Shown here: piece after piece, positions 38,876 through 48,679 of the stretch
Layout: every line of letters begins with the position of its first letter
Numbering within the stretch: position 1 is the stretch's first letter
Assembly (NCBI RefSeq): GCF_002160065.1
Contig: NZ_NFJW01000015.1
Coordinates: 1-50,059 of the forward strand
Source: Collinsella sp. An2
GTDB lineage: Bacteria > Actinomycetota > Coriobacteriia > Coriobacteriales > Coriobacteriaceae
DNA length: 50,059 nucleotides
Direction of reading: 5' to 3'
Notes under the pieces: generated by a model
The model's input: only the letters and a program-made list of their open reading frames with translations
The model's database searches: none
Told to the model about the DNA's origin: nothing
Translations under genes and position numbers: made by a program

Positions 38876-40228
38876 CTAGTGGCAGAACTTCTCGTCGGCC
38901 CAGCCCAGAACGTCGTCGAGCACAGGAAGCCACTCATTGAGCTCGTCGGCGGTGATGGTGAGCGGCGGGCAGACGTTGATGTTCGTCTCGCGTCCAAACG
39001 TGGAGAAGCCGCGGCGCTTGAGCTCACCGATGATCTGGGGCATGACGCTCTCGCGGGCATGATAAGGCGCCATGAGCTCGCGAGTCTTCTTGTCCTTCAC
39101 GATTGTGAGCGCCGCGAACAGTCCGATGCAGCGGGCCTCACCCACGCAGTCGTGCTTCTCGACCATCTTCTCGAGGAAGGGCTTCAGGATTCCCTCCATC
39201 TCCTTCACGTGCTCGCACACCTTGTGCTCGCGGTAATAGGTGAGCGCCGCCACACCCACCGCGCAGGCAAGCGTGTGGCCGGAGTAGGTAAGGCCGCACT
39301 GCAGGACGTGGTCCTCGAAGTAGGCGGACACGGCCTTGGAGGCAATCACGCCGCCCAGCGGAACATAGCCGCAGGTAACGCCCTTGGCGAAGGTGATGAG
39401 GTCGGGCTTGATGTCGAAGTTTTGCCACGCGAACATCTTGCCCGTGCGCCCGAACCCCGCCATGACCTCGTCGCAGATCATAAGGATGCCGTACTTGTCG
39501 CACAGAGCGCGGACGCCCTCCATGTAGCCGGCGGGCGGCAGGATCACGCCGTTGGCGCCGACGATGCTCTCCATGAGGATCGCAGCGATGTTGTCGGGGT
39601 TCTCGTAGCAGATCTGCTCTTCCAGGCGATGCAGGCACATCGCGGTCACGGCCTCGTCGTCGACGCCGCGCGTGTAGCCGTCCTCGTACATGTTGGGGTT
39701 CATGAAGTGCACGAAGCTCGGGGCCTCGCCGCCCATCTCGGAGGCGAAGCGGCGCCAGTCGCCCGAAGCGAACGATGCGCCCAAGGTCGCGCCATGGTAG
39801 CTGCGGTAGCAGCTCAAGATCTTGGAGCGGCCGGTTACCATGCGCGCCATCTTGATGGCGTTCTCGTTCGCGTCGGCGCCGGCGTTGGTGAAGAACACAC
39901 GCTGATAGAAGTCCGCACCGGCCACCTCGACGAGCATCTTGGCAAGCAGGCTCTTAGGAGCGCTCGCGTAGGCGGGAGCCATGAAGCACATCTTGTCGGC
40001 CTGCTCCTTCAGAGCGGCGACGAGCTCGGGGTTGTTGTGGCCAAGGTTGGAGCACACAAGCAGCGAAGACATGTCCGCGTAGCGCTTGCCGTCGTAATCC
40101 CAGAAGTAGATGCCCTCGGCGCGCTGGACGGGAATCGCCGATGAGCCAGCAAGCCCCCAGGACTGAAAGACGTACTGCTCGTGCAGCTGCTTGACATCCT
40201 CGCCAGAAAGCTGGTCTGTAAGTGCCAT
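38876..40228 (-). CDS. Class III PLP-dependent aminotransferase
   Basis: A 450-residue fold type I omega-aminotransferase, removing the terminal amino group of an amine or omega-amino acid to give an aldehyde, with pyruvate or 2-oxoglutarate as acceptor. It has FFTNAGADANENAIKMAR (about 112-130), YRSYHGATLGA, LMICDEVMAGFGRTG and the PLP lysine in DLITFAKGVTCGYVPLGG (Lys282). Overall layout resembles taurine/beta-alanine-pyruvate aminotransferases, but specificity is inferred. The ATG follows AAAGGATG. It is followed by the alcohol dehydrogenase gene, which could reduce its aldehyde product. Confidence 0.92.
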   Translation of the reverse strand: MALTDQLSGEDVKQLHEQYVFQSWGLAGSSAIPVQRAEGIYFWDYDGKRYADMSSLLVCSNLGHNNPELVAALKEQADKMCFMAPAYASAPKSLLAKMLVEVAGADFYQRVFFTNAGADANENAIKMARMVTGRSKILSCYRSYHGATLGASFASGDWRRFASEMGGEAPSFVHFMNPNMYEDGYTRGVDDEAVTAMCLHRLEEQICYENPDNIAAILMESIVGANGVILPPAGYMEGVRALCDKYGILMICDEVMAGFGRTGKMFAWQNFDIKPDLITFAKGVTCGYVPLGGVIASKAVSAYFEDHVLQCGLTYSGHTLACAVGVAALTYYREHKVCEHVKEMEGILKPFLEKMVEKHDCVGEARCIGLFAALTIVKDKKTRELMAPYHARESVMPQIIGELKRRGFSTFGRETNINVCPPLTITADELNEWLPVLDDVLGWADEKFCH

Positions 40229-40301
40229 GATGACATCCTTTCTTGGGGGCGCAGCGCCCCACCTCGTATCCAACCGACCCCGGGCATGCAGCCCGGATGC
40301 C

Positions 40302-41024
40302 CTACAGCATTGCCACGAGTCCCGAGACCGCAAGCAATGCAAAGGTCAACGTAGTGAAATGAGCCTGGCTGATCCGCCGCTGAAGCCGCGACCCCACGAC
40401 AACCGCCACGGCGACGGGCACCACGGCAAGCGCCAGCAGGCCAAGCGCCTGGGGCGTATAGGCGCCCTCCCAGGCCTGCTCCGCGCACATGATGACGCCG
40501 AGCACCACCCAAACCGGAGCGAGCGTGGCGCGAAACTCCTCCTTGGAAGGCAGCACGCGCACCGCGAAGAGCACGAGCAGCGCCCCACCCGAGACGAATG
40601 CCCCCTGAATCACGCCCGCTACAAACAGAATCGCCGCCTGCGCCGCCCGGGAGAGCTCCCCCTCGGTCGCAATACCTCGGACAAGACCCCACAGCGCAAT
40701 GACCACGATCGCAGCGCCATAGACGCGCAGCAGGGCATCGGAGGACACGAAGCGGTAGAGCGCCATGCCTGCTGCCATGCCGACCAGCATGAAGACGACG
40801 ATGCGGCAGAAGGCGGGGCGGTTCAGGTGCTCCCGCGACGTCCAGGCGATCCATGCGGACGAGACGAGCATGACGACGTTCAGCACCACCCGGGCGGTGT
40901 CCGCACCCACCAGAAGCGCCACGGCGGGCATAGCGAGCGCGGTTCCCGCGAACCCGGTGATCGCCTGCAGCGCGTTCGCCACAAAGAGCACCGCGATATA
41001 GAGCGCGTATGCAAATGCGTCCAC
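40302..41024 (-). CDS. TauE/SafE-family (DUF81) membrane exporter
   Basis: A 240-residue membrane protein with about seven to eight hydrophobic segments and the family motif LQAITGFAGTALAMP near the N-terminus. Members export sulfite, sulfoacetate or related organic anions. The start is GTG at 41024, eight bases after GGGGAGG; longer frames upstream are out of context. It lies between the amidohydrolase and aminotransferase genes, which suggests that it removes an anionic product of this pathway. Confidence 0.88.
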   Translation of the reverse strand: MDAFAYALYIAVLFVANALQAITGFAGTALAMPAVALLVGADTARVVLNVVMLVSSAWIAWTSREHLNRPAFCRIVVFMLVGMAAGMALYRFVSSDALLRVYGAAIVVIALWGLVRGIATEGELSRAAQAAILFVAGVIQGAFVSGGALLVLFAVRVLPSKEEFRATLAPVWVVLGVIMCAEQAWEGAYTPQALGLLALAVVPVAVAVVVGSRLQRRISQAHFTTLTFALLAVSGLVAML

Positions 41025-41119
41025 CCCTGGCACCTCCCCTCGTCTGCCCCGCGCGGCAGCCAGCACCGCGCAGGCTCCAGCGGCCCAATCTCCCCAGGCC
41101 GCCTCCCTAGACCGCCCGC

Positions 41120-42715
41120 CTAGGCCGTATAGATCGTCTCGCCGTCCTTGATCGTCTCGAGCACCTTGATGTCGCGCAGCGTGTCGGCGCCGGCAGCCAG
41201 CGGGTTGTGGTCGAGCACGACCATGTCGGCGCGTTTGCCTGCGGTGAGCGTGCCTTTCTCGTTCTCCTCGAAGTAGGCGTAGGCCCCCTCGATGGTGATG
41301 GCGCGCAGCGCGTCGAAGACCGAGCAGCGCTGCTCGGGGCCGATCACGCGACCGCTGCGCGTCACGCGCTGCGTCGCGCACCAGGCGCTGAAAAGCGGGC
41401 GCGGCGGGGTGACCGGGGTGTCCTGATGAAAGTCCACATGCAGCCCGCGCTCGAGCGCAGAGGCCACGGGGCTCACGCGGCGTCCGCGCTCTTCGCCCAG
41501 GTTGGCCATGTGTACGTCGCCCCAATACCACACGTGTCCCACGAAGATCGACGCGATCATGTCGATGGCAGCCATGCGGTCCAGCTGGTCGTCGCGCACC
41601 GTCTGGCAGTGAATCATCACCGGGCGAAGCTCCCCCTTCTTGGGGTTGTCGGATGCGGCGAGCGCCTTCTCGTAGGAACGCAAGAACTGGTCGCTCGCGG
41701 CATCGCCGTTGCAGTGAACAAGAATCTGTCTGTTGTTGCGCACCGCCATCTCCATGACGTGGTCGACGACCTCGTCGGTGAAGCGCGGGTACCCGCAGTA
41801 GCCACCCATGCCCACATAGGGCTTCGTGAGCCACGCCGACCGCCCCTGCGGCGAGCCGTCGAGGAAGGTCTTATATCCGCCGAGCTTGAGATGGTCCTTG
41901 TAGACCCCGTCGCGCTCACCGAACATGGCAAAGGTCTCCTCGACGTCGTCGCCCGCTACAGGGTAGGCAACCACGTCGAGCTTGAGCTTGCCTTCCGCCC
42001 CCAGGCGGGAGAGCATCTCGAGTCCCGTGCGCGACGAGGCGCCGTCCTGTGCGGTCGTGATGCCGTTTTTCATATAGAGCTCCTGGGCGCGCGCCAGCTT
42101 CTCCTCGGGCGTGGAGATGGCCGCCTGAGTGCGCAGGGCATAGACGGCGTTCATGGCCGTCTCCTCGACGTAGCCGGTAAGCTCACCCGTCTTGGGGTCG
42201 CGGCCCAAACGGCCGCCGTCGGGGTCGGGGGTGTCGCGCGTAAGGCCGGCTGCGGCAAGGGCGGCGCTGTTCATGGTGCCCATGTGGGCAGAGACCTGAA
42301 TGGCCACCACCGGCCGGTCCGTCGCAACACGGTCGAGCACCGTGCGGTCCGGATGCTCGCCGCCCAACAGGTTGTGGTCGTAGTTATGGCCCACAAGGGG
42401 CTGCCCGGGCGCCAGGTTGCGCTCCGCAAGCCCGCGGCGCATGGTCTCGACGATCTGGTCAAAGGTGGTGCACTCGCCCAGGTCGACGAAGTCACTCATC
42501 TCCATGGCCTCGGTGATATGACTATGCCCGTCGATGAACCCGGGCATGAGGGTGTGGCCCATAAGGTCGACCACCTGCGCGTCGTGCGCGATGACACGAG
42601 CCTCGGACGCGCGCCCCACGAAGGCGATCTTTCCGTCGCGCACAAGCAGGGCCTCGGCCACGGCGTCCGGCGCCTCCATGGTGACGACGGGCCCGTTTAG
42701 GTACAGCTTTTCCAT
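41120..42715 (-). CDS. YtcJ-like metal-dependent amidohydrolase
   Basis: A 531-residue amidohydrolase family 3 protein, related to Bacillus YtcJ and to N-substituted formamide deformylase NfdA. Metal-binding motifs are MPGFIDGHSHI near residue 65, a Lys-containing KTFLDGSPQGRSAW, ILVHCNGDAASDQF, VMIHCQ and DTPVTPPRP. It hydrolyses amide or carbamate-type bonds; no signal peptide is seen, so it acts in the cytosol on imported substrate. The ATG follows AAAGGA. It lies 167 bases after the ABC transporter genes, across a stable hairpin. Confidence 0.92.
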   Translation of the reverse strand: MEKLYLNGPVVTMEAPDAVAEALLVRDGKIAFVGRASEARVIAHDAQVVDLMGHTLMPGFIDGHSHITEAMEMSDFVDLGECTTFDQIVETMRRGLAERNLAPGQPLVGHNYDHNLLGGEHPDRTVLDRVATDRPVVAIQVSAHMGTMNSAALAAAGLTRDTPDPDGGRLGRDPKTGELTGYVEETAMNAVYALRTQAAISTPEEKLARAQELYMKNGITTAQDGASSRTGLEMLSRLGAEGKLKLDVVAYPVAGDDVEETFAMFGERDGVYKDHLKLGGYKTFLDGSPQGRSAWLTKPYVGMGGYCGYPRFTDEVVDHVMEMAVRNNRQILVHCNGDAASDQFLRSYEKALAASDNPKKGELRPVMIHCQTVRDDQLDRMAAIDMIASIFVGHVWYWGDVHMANLGEERGRRVSPVASALERGLHVDFHQDTPVTPPRPLFSAWCATQRVTRSGRVIGPEQRCSVFDALRAITIEGAYAYFEENEKGTLTAGKRADMVVLDHNPLAAGADTLRDIKVLETIKDGETIYTA

Positions 42716-42882
42716 CGGTTGGTTCCTTTCTTTTGGCAAGACAAGGGGCTGTTGCAGGCGCAGGTCGCTCGCACCTGCAGCAGCGCCGTGCGGGGAGCCC
42801 CGGCACAGGCGGCGCGCCCCAGCTGTCAAACGACACGCCGCGCGACCGCGAACAGCACGAGTCCGCGCGGTCGTCTGCACGG
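42716..42882 (-). other. Intra-operon gap with a stable hairpin
   Basis: GCTGTTGCAGG (42748-42758) and CCTGCAGCAGC (42774-42784) pair along 11 positions with one wobble; CGACCGCG and CGCGGTCG form a second pair nearer the transporter genes. On the minus strand no U tract follows. It may lower expression of the enzyme genes relative to the transporter or guard an RNA end after processing. Confidence 0.55.
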
Positions 42883-43835
42883 CTAGGCGTATTTCAGGCA
42901 GGAGACCGCATGCCCCGGTTCGATCTCCACGGGAATCGGCTGGGTCTTTGAGCACTCCGGCTTGGCATAGGGGCACCGGGTATGGAACCGGCAACCCTGC
43001 GGCGGGTCCAAAGGACTCGGAACGTCGCCTGACAGCTCGATCTTCATGGTGTGATGGTCGACGTCGGGCACGGGGATGGCCGACATAAGGGCCTGCGTAT
43101 AGGGGTGGGCCGGGTTCTCGAACAGCTCGTCGCGCCCCGCGACCTCTACCACCTGGCCCAGATACATCACCATGATGCGGTCGCAGATAAAGCGGATGAC
43201 GCTCATGTCGTGCGAGATGAACAGGTACGAGAGGTGCTGCTGATACTGCAGGTCCTTCATGAGGTTGAGCACCTGGGCGCGAATGGACACGTCGAGCGCC
43301 GAGACCGCCTCGTCGCACACCACGAGCTTGGGTCCCAGAATGACCGCCCGGGCAATCACCACGCGCTGGCGCTGGCCGCCCGAAAGCTCGTGCGGGTACT
43401 TGTCGATATGGTTGGCGCCCAGCCCCACGTATTCCAGCAGGGCTCGCACGCGCTCGTCGCGCTCCTCGCGCGTGCCGATGCCAAAGGCGTCAAGCGGCGC
43501 GCGCACCGAATCGCGGATGCGCATGCGCGGATTGAGCGATGCAAACGGATCCTGAAAGACCATCTGCATCTTCTGCCGGACCGGGCGCATCTGCTTGCGC
43601 GAATAGTCGGTGATGTCCTCGCCGTCGAAGATGATCTTCCCGCTCGTGGGCTCATGGAGCTTGAGGAGCGTGCGCCCGAGCGTCGACTTGCCGCAGCCCG
43701 ACTCGCCGACAAGGCCCACGACCTCGTCCTCGAAGATCGTCACGTCTACCCCATCGACCGCCTTGAGCTGCCGCCCGTGGGAGACGGGAAAGGTCTTATG
43801 GATGTCTTCCGCCCGCAGGAGGGCGGCATAATCGT

Positions 43836-43845
<10 letters not shown>
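42883..43845 (-). CDS. Dpp/Opp-type ABC transporter ATPase (DppF-like)
   Basis: Second ATPase of a peptide-type importer, 320 residues. Walker A is [10 protein letters not shown], the signature LSGGQRQR, Walker [13 protein letters not shown] and the His loop SHD. The C-terminal oligopeptide domain has [19 protein letters not shown], whose cysteines can hold an iron-sulfur cluster in this family. It overlaps the DppD-like gene by ten bases. The ribosome binding site GGAGG lies inside the end of that gene. Confidence 0.95.
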
Positions 43846-44831
<986 letters not shown>

Positions 44832-44854
44832 GGTCATCCCCTCCTTTCACGCGG

Positions 44855-46453
44855 TCACGCCGCAACCGTCCATTTCCACACCGCGTTGTTGAACTGATCC
44901 GACGCGAACGGGTCCGCGTTGCCCAGACGCGGCGAGGTGGCCGCGAAGGAATACTGCGCACAAATCCAGCTGAAGGGCACGATGTCGGATTCGACGTCCT
45001 GGAACTGGTAGCACAGCTCGCGCTTGGCGTCCTCGTCGTTTTCCACCTCCAGCTTGTTGATGATGTCGTCGAAGCGCTCGTCGTTCACGTGGAACCACGT
45101 GGACTGCGCATACGAGGAATCGAAGTAGCTGTACAGGCTCATGGGGTCGTTCGTGGGCATGAGGCCCATGAGGCATCCATGGATGGTGCCGTCGCGCAGA
45201 TAGGCCCACATGGTGGCCGAGTCGTACATCTGGATCTGGCAGTCCAGGCCGATTTCGGCGAGGTTCTGCTGGATCACCGCTCCCTGGCTCTGGCGGCTCG
45301 TGGTGTTGACGCCGATGATGATGGGCGCGCCCTCCTGCCACTCGCCCGCCGCGATGGCAGCCTCGAAGTAGGATCGCGCCTGGTCGACGTCGCGCGGTGC
45401 CTCGTTGCCCTTGAAGTAGGGCGAGTCGGGCAGAATCACGCTCTCGGTGAGCTTTCCCTCGCCCTCGTAGTACTCGTCCAAGATGAGCTGCTTGTCGATG
45501 CCAAAGTTGACGGCGCGCCGAATGTTGGCCGAGGTCGCCTCGTTGTTCCAGGCAAGCACCTGCAAAAACGTGGGATGCTCCTGCCGCGTGATGGAGATGG
45601 CCGGCTCGTCTTTCAGCACGAGCGCGTCCTCGGTGGGAATGGCCGTGTAGGTGAGGTCCGCGTCGCCCGCCATGATGGAGTTCACGAAGTTGGACTGCGC
45701 CATGACCTGGAAGGTGAACTCGTCGAAGGCGAGCGGACCCAGGTGGTAGTCCGCGTATGCGTCCAGGGTGATAGATGTGCCGCTCACCATGGACGAGAAG
45801 CTGCAGGGACCCGACCCCACAGGCGCCGACCAATACGGCGCGTCGGTGACCTCGGGATACGTCATGCCCTCGAAGCAGTGCGCCGGCAGGATATGAAACG
45901 TCTTGGCCGCAGACTCCATGAGCGACTGCAGCGCATAGGGGCGCTTGAGATGGCAGACCACCGTATAGTCATCCAGCTTCTCGATGGCGGCAGAGCCCGC
46001 CGAGGTCTCGATGCCCGCGTCGGTGGTGCCCTCGAGGTAGCGCGCGAAGGAGTGCGAGGTAAGGGTGACGTCGGCAGAGGTGACATAGCCCATGGTGAAG
46101 AGCCAGTCGTCGGCCGTCACGGGCACGCCGTCGTGGAAGGTCGCGTCGCGATCCAGGTGGAAGGTGATCGACATGCCGTCGTCCGAAAGCTCCCACGAGG
46201 AAGCCGCGCGGGGCTCCACCTTGAAGTCCTCGTTGATATAGCCGATCTTGTCGAAGATCTTGTCCTGCACGAGCGCGGCGAAGCTGCCGGCGTTGCTCGT
46301 ATAGGGGTTGAGCGTATCCCAGGGCGACGCCAACGCGAAGGTAAGGGCGATCCGCTGCTCGCCCTTGGCGGCCTCGCATCCGGACAGCGCGAGCGCACCC
46401 AGGCCTGCCGCGGCCGCAGCGAGAAGCGACCGGCGCGTGAGCATGTAAGACAT
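44855..46453 (-). CDS. Peptide-type ABC substrate-binding lipoprotein
   Basis: Extracellular solute-binding protein (SBP_bac_5 family) of 532 residues that captures the substrate. The N-terminus LTRRSLLAAAAAGLGALALSGC ends in a lipobox with Cys near residue 26 and has a twin arginine, so a Tat-exported lipoprotein is possible. Family motifs include SPWDTLNPYTSNAG, FKVEPRAASSWELSDDGMSITF and ATFHDGVPVTADDW. The ATG follows AAGGAGG. Peptides, amines, nickel or acylated amino compounds are all possible ligands. Confidence 0.95.
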   Translation of the reverse strand: MSYMLTRRSLLAAAAAGLGALALSGCEAAKGEQRIALTFALASPWDTLNPYTSNAGSFAALVQDKIFDKIGYINEDFKVEPRAASSWELSDDGMSITFHLDRDATFHDGVPVTADDWLFTMGYVTSADVTLTSHSFARYLEGTTDAGIETSAGSAAIEKLDDYTVVCHLKRPYALQSLMESAAKTFHILPAHCFEGMTYPEVTDAPYWSAPVGSGPCSFSSMVSGTSITLDAYADYHLGPLAFDEFTFQVMAQSNFVNSIMAGDADLTYTAIPTEDALVLKDEPAISITRQEHPTFLQVLAWNNEATSANIRRAVNFGIDKQLILDEYYEGEGKLTESVILPDSPYFKGNEAPRDVDQARSYFEAAIAAGEWQEGAPIIIGVNTTSRQSQGAVIQQNLAEIGLDCQIQMYDSATMWAYLRDGTIHGCLMGLMPTNDPMSLYSYFDSSYAQSTWFHVNDERFDDIINKLEVENDEDAKRELCYQFQDVESDIVPFSWICAQYSFAATSPRLGNADPFASDQFNNAVWKWTVAA

Positions 46454-46471
46454 GGTGTTCCTCCTTATTCG

Positions 46472-47332
46472 CTACATCGAACGAGGGTCGTACACATCGC
46501 GGATGCTCTCGCCCACGAGGTTGACGGCGATAATCGTCACCACCAGGCAGATGCCTGCGGGAAGCCACATCCACTGCCGGGCAATCATGGTCACGTACTG
46601 CTGAGCGCTGTTGACCATGTTGCCCCACGAGGCCTCGGGCGCCTGAATGCCCATGCCCAGAAAGCTCAGCGATGCTTCGGTGGTGATGGCGGACGAGATG
46701 TTGAAGGCCATGCTTGCCCACACCGGCGAAATGACGTTGGGCAGCACGTACTTGAAGATGATCTGCGCGTCGCCCAAGCCCAACCCGAGCGCGCTCTCCA
46801 CGTATTCCTGCCGCGTGACCGACAACACGTTGCTGTAGACGAGCTTTGCCGGCTGCGTCCAGCCCAAAAGGCCGATGACGCACACGATGATGGGAAGCGA
46901 GCTTCCAAACACGGCCACGATCACCAGAATGAGCACGAGCGACGGGAACGACATGAAGATGTCCGCCGCGCGCATGATGACCGCTTCCCACGCCCCGCGG
47001 AAGTAGCCCGCGATCAGCCCCAGCGGCACGCCGACCGCAATGCTGATGCACATGGACGAGACGCCCACGATAAGCGACACGCGGCCGCCGTAGAGCAGGC
47101 GTGCGAAGATGTCGCGGCCCACGTCATCGGTGCCAAGCAGATGCGCGGCGCTCGGCGCGGCATTGAATGCCGCGGTATCCGAGGTGTAGGGGTCCAGGTT
47201 CATGACGATGGGCAGCACGATGACAAGCGCAACCTCGACGGCCAAAATCACCAGGCCCACGACGGCCTTGCGCCGCTTGAGCAGGCGTTTTAGGAAGGTC
47301 GTCTGGCCGGCGGATGCGGTGTGGTTCGGCAT
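46472..47332 (-). CDS. Dpp/Opp-type ABC permease (DppC-like)
   Basis: Membrane permease of 286 residues with an N-terminal OppC-type helix, then six or so segments. It has LLGTDDVGRDIFARLLYGGRVSL and the EAA-loop region YVESALGLGLGDAQIIFKYVLPN that docks onto the ATPases. The ATG follows GAGGTG. It lies 72 bases after the DppB-like gene. Confidence 0.95.
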   Translation of the reverse strand: MPNHTASAGQTTFLKRLLKRRKAVVGLVILAVEVALVIVLPIVMNLDPYTSDTAAFNAAPSAAHLLGTDDVGRDIFARLLYGGRVSLIVGVSSMCISIAVGVPLGLIAGYFRGAWEAVIMRAADIFMSFPSLVLILVIVAVFGSSLPIIVCVIGLLGWTQPAKLVYSNVLSVTRQEYVESALGLGLGDAQIIFKYVLPNVISPVWASMAFNISSAITTEASLSFLGMGIQAPEASWGNMVNSAQQYVTMIARQWMWLPAGICLVVTIIAVNLVGESIRDVYDPRSM

Positions 47333-47404
47333 GACGGTTCACCTCACGTTTCCAACGGGGATGTCTTAAGGGTTTTCTGGGATGTGCTGGCGCTCGCTCG
47401 GCTG

Positions 47405-48367
47405 CTAGTTCAGCTCGATGCGGTGGTCGATGAGCGTGTAGACGATGTCCATGACCACGTTTGCGACGAGCACCACAAGCGCGATGACGACCGTGATGCC
47501 CATGACCGCCGGATAGTCGCGCGCCGAGATGGAGGTGTTCATCAACGACCCCAGCCCGGGCCAGCTGAAGATCTGCTCCATAACCACCGCGCCGCCCACC
47601 AGGAAGGGCACCATGAGCCCGATCTGCGTCACGATGGGCAGCAGTGCGTTGCGGAAGGCGTGGCGCAGATAGACCGCCGTCTTAGAGATGCCCTTCGAAC
47701 GCGCTACCTTGATGAAGTCCGACCCGAGCACCTCGAGCATGGCGCTGCGCGTCTGCTTGATGAAGTTGCCCGTGATGCTGAAGCTCAGCACGAACGCCGG
47801 CAGCACGAGGTGCCACGCGAGGGCAGCGGGCGTCTGGGGCTCGCCGCTCGTAAACATGCCCATCGACGGGAGCAGGCGCAGCTGGACCGACAAAAGCGAG
47901 ATGAGCACGAGCGCCATAAAGAAGTTGGGAAACGAGGTGCCGGCAAAGGTGTAGACCGACGAGACCTTGTCCCACACGCCGCCCGGCTTGAGCGCCGCCA
48001 AGATGCCAAGCGTCACGCCGATGAGCACGGCGATGACCAGCGCTGTTCCTGTTAGGATCAGCGTGGGGCCCAAGCGCTCGATCACCATGCCGGCCACGCC
48101 TTCGTTCGTGCGGTACGACGTGCCCAGGTCACCGTGGAGCAGCCCGCCGAGCCACGAGACGTAGCGCACGACCATGGGCTGGTCGAGTCCGTACTCGTGG
48201 TAGATCTGATCGATCTGCTCCTGCGTGATATCGGGCTGCTGAGCGATGATATTGTCCACCACGGAGCCCGGGGCAGCGTTGATCAGCGCATACACCACGA
48301 ACGTGATGATGAGAAACACGGGCACCATGAGAACGATGCGCTTGCCGATGAATTTCAGCCTTCCCAT
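47405..48367 (-). CDS. Dpp/Opp-type ABC permease (DppB-like)
   Basis: First gene of the cluster, a 320-residue permease. It begins GRLKFIGKRIVLMVPVFLII, and has YGLDQPMVVRYVSWLGGLLHGDLGTSY and the EAA loop DFIKVARSKGISKTAVYLRHAFRNA. The ATG at 48367 follows GGGAGGG. It lies 312 bases downstream of the PucR-type regulator gene, so it probably starts its own transcript. Confidence 0.95.
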   Translation of the reverse strand: MGRLKFIGKRIVLMVPVFLIITFVVYALINAAPGSVVDNIIAQQPDITQEQIDQIYHEYGLDQPMVVRYVSWLGGLLHGDLGTSYRTNEGVAGMVIERLGPTLILTGTALVIAVLIGVTLGILAALKPGGVWDKVSSVYTFAGTSFPNFFMALVLISLLSVQLRLLPSMGMFTSGEPQTPAALAWHLVLPAFVLSFSITGNFIKQTRSAMLEVLGSDFIKVARSKGISKTAVYLRHAFRNALLPIVTQIGLMVPFLVGGAVVMEQIFSWPGLGSLMNTSISARDYPAVMGITVVIALVVLVANVVMDIVYTLIDHRIELN

Positions 48368-48679
48368 GTTCGACCCTCCCTGTTCGAGTCCGATGCGTCT
48401 CGCCCGCACGGGCCCGACCCCTTCTGAGAGGCAGACGCCCGTCGCCGGCGACGCGATGGCGAACATGGTAGGAACCGCAAGCGCCTCAACGGTTCCTCAG
48501 GAAGCACCGACATTTTTAGGCTGGAGCACAATCCGCAGGTATCGGCCTATGCGGCAGCGGCGATGTCAACGGGTTGAAACGAACCTTCGAACTGCTGGCA
48601 ACACGCTCGATGGCGTTTGGCAAACAACGGGAAACCGCCCCGAAATATGACGGATTGGGCCGCGCCGCACGAGCGGCCC
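48368..48679 (-). promoter_or_regulatory. Upstream region of the catabolic cluster
   Basis: This 312-base region should hold the promoter of the ABC/enzyme operon. A TTGACA box on the minus strand (48564-48569) has no good -10 at 16-18 bases. A hairpin GGGCCGC/GCGGCCC (48657-48679) directly follows the regulator stop, without a U tract. A dyad at 48470-48497 is listed separately. Confidence 0.45.
48470..48497. promoter_or_regulatory. Dyad AGGAACCG-N12-CGGTTCCT
   Basis: A perfect 8-bp inverted repeat (48470-48477 and 48490-48497) with a 12-base centre lies about 100-130 bases upstream of the DppB-like ATG. It fits an operator for a dimeric regulator such as the PucR-type protein, or a leader hairpin. 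Confidence 0.5.
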
